Both the position numbers and the translations under genes were made by a program. From the NCBI GenBank assembly GCA_030638625.1, contig DAOWEE010000205.1, forward strand, positions 1-5,904: a stretch of DNA of 5,904 nucleotides, in the 5' to 3' direction. The notes beneath the pieces are model-generated. The model had not been told where the DNA came from. It worked only from the letters and a program-made list of their open reading frames with translations, and did not search any database. This DNA comes from Methanosarcinales archaeon. Its GTDB lineage: Archaea > Halobacteriota > Methanosarcinia > Methanosarcinales > Methanocomedenaceae. Shown here in pieces: positions 1 through 5,876 of this stretch (positions are counted from its first letter, which is position 1; each line of letters begins with the position of its first letter).

Positions 1-943
1 CAACCACATGAGCTGCATCCTGCCCGCAGGCCAGGTAAAGAGCAGCCACGATATTGGCAGCGTGGGCGTTGTACCCCATACTTCCGGCCCGGGCTGAACC
101 CAGCAAATTCTTTTTGTAATTTACCTCTGCCATGGACTGACCAGTGGTCTTGAGTTTAGCATCCACCAGGTCTTCAGGTATGACCACTTCAGCTACAACT
201 GTCTTGCCCCTGCCAAGTATGTTGTTGATGGCCGATGGTTTCTTGTCAGTGCACATGTTCCCTGAGAGGGATACCAGTTCAATGCCGAACTGCTCAGTTA
301 TGTAATTAGAAACTGCTTCTGATGCAATGGTTGCCATGTTCATACCCATGGCATCCTTGGTATCGAACCTGAGCCTCAGGTGAACATCGGTCCCCACCAC
401 AAAAGGCGTTGCATCCACAAGTTCCCCGAACCGGGTGGTTTCAGCGGCCTTTGCCTTCATGGCCTCAAAGTTATCAGCTAACCAGTCCACGAACTCCCTG
501 GCATGTATCACACCCCTGGCAGCGAACACCGGCGCCCGGGTCATGCCGTCCTTGAATATCCGCACAGTGGCACCACCACAGGCCGAAATAACCGAGCAGC
601 CCCGGTTAGTGCTGGCTACCAGTGCGCCTTCTGTGGTCGCCAGTGGGAGATAGAAATTCCCGATTGCGTATTCACCCTGAATGGTCACAGGGCCTGCAAT
701 GCCCAAAGGGAGCTGGATTGCTCCTATCATGTTTTCAATATTGCGTCCCACAACCTCTGCGGCGTCAATGGAAAAACGGCCTAAACTTTGGGTTTCGGTA
801 CCTGTTATCCTGGCAATGGCCTCTCTCCGTACAGCCACGCCTTCCACAGGACCTACCTGCTGGTCAATGGCATGAAGTTTGAGTTGGCCCGATGCTACTT
901 TTTCTACAATTTCCTCTTTTGGGAGGTCACTGTCCTGACTCAT
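1..943 (-). CDS. hmgA: 3-hydroxy-3-methylglutaryl-CoA reductase, class I (3' end outside window)
   Basis: Converts HMG-CoA to mevalonate with two NADPH, the committed step of the mevalonate pathway that supplies archaeal isoprenoid lipids; a cytosolic enzyme. Reading the minus strand from the ATG at 943 gives 314 uninterrupted codons up to the window edge, against roughly 400 for archaeal family members, so about a fifth is missing. Family landmarks are in order: ENMIG with LPLGIAGP (residues 70-85); TTEGALVASTNRG (103-115) with the catalytic Glu at 105; the NADPH-binding DAMGMN (197-202) after an RLRFDT stretch; SGNMCTDKKPSAIN (227-240) with the catalytic Lys at 234; and GQDAAHVV (307-314) with the catalytic Asp at 309. 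The catalytic His expected near the C-terminus lies outside. The DAMGMN and TDKKP forms indicate the class I (NADPH) type. An in-frame TGA two codons upstream of the ATG rules out a longer protein. There is no membrane segment, unlike the eukaryotic enzyme. It is divergent from lonB. Confidence 0.97.
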   Translation of the reverse strand, partial: MSQDSDLPKEEIVEKVASGQLKLHAIDQQVGPVEGVAVRREAIARITGTETQSLGRFSIDAAEVVGRNIENMIGAIQLPLGIAGPVTIQGEYAIGNFYLPLATTEGALVASTNRGCSVISACGGATVRIFKDGMTRAPVFAARGVIHAREFVDWLADNFEAMKAKAAETTRFGELVDATPFVVGTDVHLRLRFDTKDAMGMNMATIASEAVSNYITEQFGIELVSLSGNMCTDKKPSAINNILGRGKTVVAEVVIPEDLVDAKLKTTGQSMAEVNYKKNLLGSARAGSMGYNAHAANIVAALYLACGQDAAHVV

Positions 944-964
944 GGCTCAATGTTGTGTTGTAAC

Positions 965-972
965 ATATTTAA
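965..972 (-). promoter_or_regulatory. TATA-like box of hmgA, placed for a near-leaderless transcript
   Basis: On the minus strand the sequence reads TTAAATAT. Its centre lies about 25-26 nt upstream of the A of the hmgA ATG at 943. Archaeal TATA boxes sit about 26 nt before the transcription start, so transcription would begin at or within a base or two of the start codon. In agreement, no Shine-Dalgarno sequence is visible directly before the ATG (the preceding bases are ACATTGAGCC). The BRE region upstream is only weakly purine-rich (AAGG). Position and sequence are seen; promoter function is inferred. Confidence 0.5.
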
Positions 973-1055
973 CCTTGGCGAAAAATGGCAATAACATTGT
1001 AAGGCAATTGTCAGTTCATTGTGGAAAATGATGCATTCAGGTCTGTTTGACCAAA

Positions 1056-1063
1056 TTTATAAA
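1056..1063 (+). promoter_or_regulatory. Probable TATA box of the lonB-tldD-tldE operon
   Basis: TTTATAAA closely resembles the euryarchaeal TATA consensus and follows CCAAA, a passable BRE. It predicts a transcription start near 1085-1090 and a leader of about 70 nt before the GTG at 1159, which leaves the strong Shine-Dalgarno site inside the mRNA. Other AT-rich candidates exist at 1075-1084 and around 1119-1144. The last of these would start transcription at or beyond the ribosome binding site and so is unlikely to drive lonB. The box overlaps the ATG at 1063, which argues against that ATG as a start codon. Confidence 0.5.
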
Positions 1064-1146
1064 TGCATGGGCAGATATATTATATTGAAAAACACCGTAC
1101 TATTATACTATTACCAACAGATATATACAGTGTTAAATATATAATT

Positions 1147-1152
1147 AAGGAG
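1147..1152 (+). promoter_or_regulatory. Shine-Dalgarno site that decides the lonB start
   Basis: AAGGAG lies six bases before the GTG at 1159, near-ideal spacing for pairing with the 16S rRNA 3' end. It is the only strong ribosome binding site near the 5' end of lonB, and nothing comparable precedes the ATG at 1063 in the same frame. It therefore supports the shorter, GTG-initiated protein. Confidence 0.85.
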
Positions 1153-1158
1153 AATACT

Positions 1159-3105
1159 GTGACAACTACTGATAATGATATTGCTGTCGAGGATAAAACC
1201 GTCACCGAAACCGATGACCTGCTCGGCGGTTTAAACATACAGAACACATCCGAAGTGGAAGTACCTGAAAACATGATAGACCAGGTGATAGGTCAGGAAC
1301 ATGCTGTTGAGGTGGTAAAGAAGGCAGCCAACCAGCGCAGGCATGTGATGATGCTTGGCACCCCGGGTACAGGTAAGTCCATGTTGGCAAAGGCCATGGC
1401 TGCACTCCTGCCAAAGGAAGAATTACAGGATGTGCTGGTCTATAATAATCCCGAAGATAACAACACCCCCAAGATAAGGGTAGTGCCTTCAGGAAAGGGT
1501 AAGGAAATAGTGGACGCCCATAAACTGGAAGCAAGAAAGCGGATGCAGGCCCGTAATATGTTCATAATGATATTCGTGTTCGGTATCATCATCTATTCAT
1601 TCTATACTGGTATGCTGATATGGGGTATCATTGCAGCCATACTTATTTTCATGGTAATGCGCCAGTTCATGCCGAAAGAAGAGGCGTACATACCAAAACT
1701 GCTGGTATCCAATGCCGGTAAAGATACTGCATCATATATTGATGCCACCGGTTCACATGCCGGAGCATTGCTGGGTGATGTGCGGCATGACCCGTTCCAG
1801 AGCGGAGGCCTGGAAACCCCTGCACATGACAGGGTGGAAGGCGGTGCCATTCATAAAGCCCACAAAGGCGTGCTGTTCATAGATGAGATCAATACCCTGG
1901 GACTGGAATCACAGCAGAACCTGTTGACTGCATTGCAGGAGAGGGAATTCTCTATCACGGGCCAGAGTGAACGCTCCTCAGGCGCAATGGTGAAGACAGA
2001 GCCTGTACCCTGTGATTTTATCATGGTCACGGCAGGCAACCTGGATGCTTTAAGAGGCATGCACCCTGCTCTGCGGTCCAGGATAAAGGGGTACGGCTAT
2101 GAGGTGTATATGAGCGATGTCATCCCTGATACCGCCGATAACAGGCAAAAACTGGTCAGATTCGTGGCACAGGAGATCAAGAGGGATGGAAAGATACCCA
2201 ATTTTGATAAGAGTGCTATAGAAGAAATAATCAGGGAAGCCAGGCGCCGTGCCGGAAGGAAAGGTCACCTTACCCTGAAACTCAGGGACCTTGGCGGCCT
2301 GGTACGGGTTGCCGGGGATATTGCCCACTCTGAAGGCGCAGAAGTGACCTGTGCCGAACATGTGTTAAAAGCCAAGAATATTGCCCGCTCGGTAGAGCAG
2401 CAGCTGGCCGACCAGTACCTTGAGCGACGAAAGGATTACCAGATGTTCGAACGCGAGGGTTCAATGGTAGGCAGGGTCAACGGCCTGGCAGTAATGGGCA
2501 GTGATTCAGGTATAGTGCTTCCAATATTGGCTGAAGTGACACCCTCCCAGTCCAGTTCCGAAGGACGTATCATTGCCACAGGCATGCTCAAGAAGATAGC
2601 CCGGGAGGCAGTGGATAATGTTTCTGCACTTATCAAGAAGGTCAGTGGCAAGGATACCACGGTCATGGATGTACATATCCAGTTCATAGGTACTTACGAA
2701 GGAGTGGAAGGCGACAGTGCATCTATCAGTATAGCCACTGCTGTTTTGTCTGCTTTTGAGAATATACCGGTAGACCAGACAGTGGCAATGACCGGCTCGC
2801 TCTCTGTAAGGGGCGACGTGCTACCTGTGGGTGGTGTAACCTACAAGATAGAGGCGGCTGCCCAGGCAGGCATCAAGACCATCATCATCCCGAGGTCCAA
2901 TATGGGAGATGTGATGATCGAGGATGAGTTCAAGGGTAAGATAGAGATCATCCCTGTATCGAATATCTCTGAAGTGCTGGAAAGGTCCATGGTGGGAACT
3001 GAAAAGGAACACCTGATAGAGAAGATAAAGAAAGCTTCCTCATTCCCAAGGTTCAATCTGACACTCACTGATAATGTTATAGGAACACCGAGCCCGGCAC
3101 AATAA
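1159..3105 (+). CDS. lonB: Archaeal membrane-anchored ATP-dependent Lon protease (LonB)
   Basis: ATP-dependent serine protease that unfolds and degrades misfolded and regulatory proteins at the cytoplasmic face of the membrane; the family forms hexamers. From the GTG start the protein has 648 residues. Order of parts: an acidic leader (about 1-35); Walker A GTPGTGKS (67-74); a hydrophobic hairpin of two membrane segments (about 134-148 and 152-167) inserted between Walker A and B, the hallmark of LonB; Walker B VLFIDE (238-243); a sensor-1 Asn in TAGN (294); arginine-finger-like RSR (306-308); and a C-terminal protease domain with the catalytic Ser520 in EGDSAS and Lys563 in GGVTYKIEAA. The Ser-Lys spacing of 43 equals that of E. 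coli Lon (S679/K722). The large N-terminal substrate domain of bacterial LonA is absent, as expected. An ATG at 1063 would add 32 residues, but it overlaps the probable TATA box, lacks a ribosome site and encodes an unusual Ile/Tyr-rich leader; AAGGAG before 1159 favours the GTG. First gene of an operon with tldD and tldE. Confidence 0.97.
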   Translation: MTTTDNDIAVEDKTVTETDDLLGGLNIQNTSEVEVPENMIDQVIGQEHAVEVVKKAANQRRHVMMLGTPGTGKSMLAKAMAALLPKEELQDVLVYNNPEDNNTPKIRVVPSGKGKEIVDAHKLEARKRMQARNMFIMIFVFGIIIYSFYTGMLIWGIIAAILIFMVMRQFMPKEEAYIPKLLVSNAGKDTASYIDATGSHAGALLGDVRHDPFQSGGLETPAHDRVEGGAIHKAHKGVLFIDEINTLGLESQQNLLTALQEREFSITGQSERSSGAMVKTEPVPCDFIMVTAGNLDALRGMHPALRSRIKGYGYEVYMSDVIPDTADNRQKLVRFVAQEIKRDGKIPNFDKSAIEEIIREARRRAGRKGHLTLKLRDLGGLVRVAGDIAHSEGAEVTCAEHVLKAKNIARSVEQQLADQYLERRKDYQMFEREGSMVGRVNGLAVMGSDSGIVLPILAEVTPSQSSSEGRIIATGMLKKIAREAVDNVSALIKKVSGKDTTVMDVHIQFIGTYEGVEGDSASISIATAVLSAFENIPVDQTVAMTGSLSVRGDVLPVGGVTYKIEAAAQAGIKTIIIPRSNMGDVMIEDEFKGKIEIIPVSNISEVLERSMVGTEKEHLIEKIKKASSFPRFNLTLTDNVIGTPSPAQ

Positions 3106-3113
3106 AAGGTTGG

Positions 3114-4466
3114 ATGTATTTGGCAGCGCTACAGGCAGATTTCCATGACATAAGGATATTGAGGAGCTTAGGCCGTTCCGTATTTATTGACAACGGGCAG
3201 ATTGAGCAGATATCGAATAATTTTACACACGGCATATCATGCAGGGCGCTCGTCAATGGTTCATGGGGTTTTGTATCATCAGACGATACGCAAGATAGTA
3301 TCCCTTCACTTGAGCGGGCAGTGAAACTTGCCAGCCAGACCCATGCAAAGTCGCCCAGGAAAAGCAAGGGACTGGCTGAGGTGGAGCCGCCACTTTTACA
3401 TGATATTCCTGCGGCCCGAAAAGACCCCAATGATGTGCCCATTGATGAGAAGGTCGAACTGCTGCTTGAGATGCACAAAAGGGCAAAAGTACCTGATGTG
3501 ACAAGTACTACTGTGCTTTATTCAGAGAGCGAGCTCAAAGTGGAATACAGTAACTCTGAGGGTGTGGAAGCCGAGTACAGCCTGGTCAGGACAGGGTTTG
3601 CAGTTACTGCGGTGGCATCACAAAACGGCATTTTCCAGATGGCCAGGGGGAGCGAGTTCGATGTGTGCGGATATGAACTGTTCGACAAGTACGATGCCCT
3701 GGAATTGGCAGAGGAGGCTGGTAATACGGCTGTGGAACTGTTATCTGCAAAGGTACCCAAAGGCGGCAGGATGCCAGTGATACTGGACCAGGAACTGGCA
3801 GGTGTGTTCATTCATGAGGCTGTGGGTCATGCTGTGGAGGCAGACCACGTGGTTGAGGGCAATTCCATTCTCTCTGGGAAAGTGGGCAGCCAGATAGCCG
3901 CGCCTTGCATAACGGTAGTGGATGACCCGTCTATGCATGGTTTTGGATATTATCCTATGGATGATGAAGGAGTTGAATCAGTAGCTACTACTGTGATTGA
4001 TGACGGTGTGCTCAAGTCGTATTTACATTCAAGGGAAACGGCAGCGCTTTTGCCTGGTACAGGCCGGCCCGGGCATGCCCGGTCCCAGGGACTGTCCAGA
4101 CCTATTATCAGGATGAGTAATACCTATATCGAGAACGGGGATTCTGGTTTTGATGAGATGCTGGCTGAGATGAAGGACGGTGTATACCTGATAGGCAGCC
4201 GGGGAGGGCAGGTGAACCCGGGCGAGGGTGTGTTCCAGTTCAATGCCGAGCGTGGCTACATGGTTGAGAATGGTGAGCTGACCACACCGCTGTGTGATGT
4301 CTCCCTGTCCGGGCAAATCCTGGATATATTACAGAACGTGCAGATGGCTGCGGGTGATATGAAGATGAATTCGGGCAGGTGTGGTAAAGGCGGGCAGGCA
4401 GTGCCTGTATGTGACGGGTCGCCACATATCCTGGTGTCTGAGGCGTTAGTGGGTGGTAGCGGATGA
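3114..4466 (+). CDS. tldD: TldD-family zinc metallopeptidase, catalytic subunit of TldD/TldE
   Basis: Catalytic half of the TldD/TldE (PmbA) heterodimer, a cytosolic protease which in E. coli processes microcin B17 and degrades the antitoxin CcdA, accepting small or unfolded polypeptides. The 450-residue product carries the zinc motif HEAVGH at 234-239 followed by EAD, where E. coli-type members have EGD. The third zinc ligand is expected to be Cys423 in SGRCGKGGQ, matching the C-terminal Cys of the family. Residues about 340-415 contain the typical GGQVNPGEGVFQF and GYMVENGELTTP segments. The start is the ATG 8 nt after the lonB stop, with AAAGG (3105-3109) as a short-spaced ribosome site; no ATG, GTG or TTG lies in frame between it and an upstream stop at 3072. 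The N-terminus starts almost directly at the first strand (DIRILRS), lacking the helix seen at the front of TldE here, so it is about 30 residues shorter than E. coli TldD (about 481). The metal ligands are intact, so it should be active. The archaeal substrate is not known from sequence. Confidence 0.95.
   Translation: MYLAALQADFHDIRILRSLGRSVFIDNGQIEQISNNFTHGISCRALVNGSWGFVSSDDTQDSIPSLERAVKLASQTHAKSPRKSKGLAEVEPPLLHDIPAARKDPNDVPIDEKVELLLEMHKRAKVPDVTSTTVLYSESELKVEYSNSEGVEAEYSLVRTGFAVTAVASQNGIFQMARGSEFDVCGYELFDKYDALELAEEAGNTAVELLSAKVPKGGRMPVILDQELAGVFIHEAVGHAVEADHVVEGNSILSGKVGSQIAAPCITVVDDPSMHGFGYYPMDDEGVESVATTVIDDGVLKSYLHSRETAALLPGTGRPGHARSQGLSRPIIRMSNTYIENGDSGFDEMLAEMKDGVYLIGSRGGQVNPGEGVFQFNAERGYMVENGELTTPLCDVSLSGQILDILQNVQMAAGDMKMNSGRCGKGGQAVPVCDGSPHILVSEALVGGSG
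4451..4457 (+). promoter_or_regulatory. Ribosome binding site of tldE inside the tldD 3' end
   Basis: GGGTGGT ends five bases before the tldE ATG at 4463, overlapping codons for the Val-Gly-Gly tail of TldD. It partly matches the archaeal GGTG/GGAGG-type sites. With the ATGA overlap it fits translational coupling, in which ribosomes ending tldD restart on tldE. Confidence 0.55.
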
Positions 4467-5797
4467 GCAGCGACATTAATTTCATATTTGATCTGGCAGA
4501 GAAAGCATTGCGCATTGCACAACAGGCGGGTGCTGATGAGGTAGAGGTATTCGGGCTCACAGGCAGGGGCGTTCATGTGGATATCCAGATGGATAAGGTC
4601 GACCTGGCAAAGGAAAGTCATACCAAGGGTCTTGGCATTAAAGCAGTGGTGAATGGAGCAGTCGGTTTTTCATCCACCAACGACCCTAACAGGCTCAATG
4701 ATGCTGTCCAGGCGGCAGTAAGTTCGGCACGGGTGCGTGACAGTGACCCTGACTGGAAGGGACTGCCAGGGATATCGGAATATGCATCGGTTGCTGGTAT
4801 TCATGACCCAAAGGTTGCAGAAATGGATATAGATACCTGCATTGACCTGGGTTTGAGGATGGTGGACGGGGCCTCAACGGTCAAAGATGCGGTACCCACT
4901 GCGGGCAGGTTTTCATGTTCGAGTTCCAGTTATTTTATATTGAATTCCAACGGCATGGAGATGGTGGAGCATACCAGCAGGATAGATGGTATGCTGGATT
5001 GCCGGGCTGGAGAGGATAGTGAGATATCCACTGCATACGAGTTTGATATTTCTCGAAACCTTGATATTGATTTTTATAATATAGGTAAAGAGGCTGCCAG
5101 GCAGGCGGTGGCGTCAGTGGGTGGTGTGAAGGTGGATAGCGGTGAGACCGATATTTTGCTAAAACCCGCTGCCATTGCAGATCTGCTTGAGAGTACACTG
5201 TTGCCGTCATTGAGTGCTGAGGGTGTCCAGAAGGGGCGTTCAGCCCTGACAGGCAAACTGGGTAGCAAGATAGGCACTGAAGGGTTGAATATCATTGATG
5301 ACGGCTTATTGGATGGCGGTATTGGTTCTGCGCGGTCTGATGATGAGGGGACCCCATCCCGGACCAACAGTATCATCGAGGATGGTGTGCTGGGTACATA
5401 CCTGTACGATACCTATACAGCGGGCAAGGACGGCGTGGACTCGACGGGCAGTGCGGTGAGGAATAACTATGGCCAGACCACGACCATTGATGTGCGCAAC
5501 TTGCTGATACAATATCCTGCCAGCGACATAGTGGGTGATACGCGCCGTGGTGTGCTGGTGGGTTCGGTGATAGGTGCCCATACAGCCAATCCCATCTCCG
5601 GGGATTTCAGCGTGGAGGCGCGCAATTCATTTGTAGTTGAGGATGGCGAGATAAAGAGCCCAATCAAATCCATGATGATATCTGGCAATATGTTCCAGCT
5701 GCTTCAAAATATCAATGGTGCAGGACACGATGTAAGGTGTCTGGGTAATATTATTACACCTACGGTTAAGGTGTCAGGTCTTACTGTTGTGGGATGA
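4463..5797 (+). CDS. tldE: TldE (PmbA)-family partner subunit of the TldD/TldE protease
   Basis: Non-catalytic partner that forms the TldD/TldE heterodimer. The product has 444 residues, close to E. coli PmbA (about 450). It opens with a helix (about 4-23) and GADEVEVF, then NGAVGFSSTND near 55-73. The C-terminal half has the family segments GTPSRTNS, YLYDTYTA and GAHTANPISGDFSVEA (371-386). It is clearly paralogous to TldD: GRSALTGKLGSKI (258-270) lines up with GNSILSGKVGSQI in TldD. The stretch aligned with the TldD zinc motif (about 243-253, ESTLLPSLSAE) has no HExxxH, so this subunit should not bind catalytic zinc, as usual for TldE. The ATG shares four bases with the tldD stop (ATGA, 4463-4466), indicating translational coupling and matched synthesis of the two subunits. 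It is the last gene of the operon; no T-rich terminator is seen on its own strand within the window. Confidence 0.95.
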   Translation: MSSDINFIFDLAEKALRIAQQAGADEVEVFGLTGRGVHVDIQMDKVDLAKESHTKGLGIKAVVNGAVGFSSTNDPNRLNDAVQAAVSSARVRDSDPDWKGLPGISEYASVAGIHDPKVAEMDIDTCIDLGLRMVDGASTVKDAVPTAGRFSCSSSSYFILNSNGMEMVEHTSRIDGMLDCRAGEDSEISTAYEFDISRNLDIDFYNIGKEAARQAVASVGGVKVDSGETDILLKPAAIADLLESTLLPSLSAEGVQKGRSALTGKLGSKIGTEGLNIIDDGLLDGGIGSARSDDEGTPSRTNSIIEDGVLGTYLYDTYTAGKDGVDSTGSAVRNNYGQTTTIDVRNLLIQYPASDIVGDTRRGVLVGSVIGAHTANPISGDFSVEARNSFVVEDGEIKSPIKSMMISGNMFQLLQNINGAGHDVRCLGNIITPTVKVSGLTVVG

Positions 5798-5856
5798 AGA
5801 ATTCCACTGTAAAATCTAAACAAAGAGAACAAAAAAAGAAAAAAAGGGAAAAAGAG
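5798..5856. other. Purine-rich convergent spacer between tldE and the right-edge gene
   Basis: A 59-bp gap separates the tldE stop from the stop of the minus-strand gene. From about 5820 on, the plus strand is almost purely purine with A-runs of seven at 5831-5837 and 5840-5845 plus flanks; the minus strand is correspondingly T-rich and serves as the tract of the minus-strand terminator. No gene, and no T-run on the plus strand that would end the lonB-tldD-tldE transcript, is visible here. Confidence 0.7.
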
Positions 5857-5876
5857 TTACATTCCCATGTAACTCT
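5831..5876 (-). terminator. Hairpin plus T-rich tract terminating the minus-strand gene
   Basis: AGAGTTACAT (5853-5862) and ATGTAACTCT (5867-5876) form a perfect 10-bp stem around a 4-base TCCC loop. On the minus strand the stem is followed directly by TTTTTCCC and two further T-runs (5831-5852), the layout of an intrinsic terminator; T-rich tracts alone also end transcription in archaea. The stem includes the last codons and the TAA of the minus-strand gene. On the plus strand no T-run follows, so it is not a standard terminator for tldE, although the palindrome could still fold there and mark a 3' end. Confidence 0.7.

Larger units (their letters stand above)
944..1158. other. Divergent intergenic control region between hmgA and lonB
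   Basis: This stretch separates two divergently transcribed genes and turns sharply AT-rich from about 1050 on. It holds the hmgA TATA-like box near its left end and the lonB promoter and leader in its right half. Short repeats are visible. ATGTT (950-954) faces AACAT (962-966) as an inverted repeat. TAACAT occurs at 961-966 and 992-997. The palindrome ATGCAT occurs at 1031-1036 and 1063-1068, either side of the lonB TATA-like box. CAGATATAT occurs at 1072-1080 and 1118-1126. TACTATTA is repeated in tandem at 1098-1113. I see no convincing small gene or RNA gene. Any of the repeats could be regulator sites, but in AT-rich DNA of this length some are expected by chance. Confidence 0.6.

Noticed and set aside
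435..994. Several overlapping plus-strand open frames of 64-93 codons
   Set aside because: All except the last part of one lie antisense to hmgA, whose minus-strand frame is long and carries every expected HMG-CoA reductase motif. The plus-strand products have no recognisable domains and appear to be frame shadows.
1558..1660. Hydrophobic segment within lonB, considered as a separate membrane gene or an insertion
   Set aside because: It is continuous in frame between Walker A and Walker B, and a two-segment membrane hairpin at exactly this place is the normal architecture of archaeal LonB.
3077..3478. Minus-strand open frame of 133 codons across the lonB/tldD junction
   Set aside because: It is Ser/Cys-rich low-complexity sequence, antisense to two well-supported genes, and has no domain or promoter that I can see.
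4058..4086. Palindrome-rich GGCCGGCCCGGGCATGCCCGG stretch inside tldD, considered as a regulatory hairpin
   Set aside because: It lies in the middle of tldD, encodes the ordinary Gly-Arg-Pro-Gly-His segment and is not followed by a T tract. Codon composition explains it well enough.
4240..4621. Minus-strand open frames of 106 and 121 codons over the tldD/tldE junction
   Set aside because: They overlap each other in different frames, are rich in Pro, His, Cys and Ser as expected for complements of Gly/Val-rich coding sequence, and lie opposite two recognised genes.
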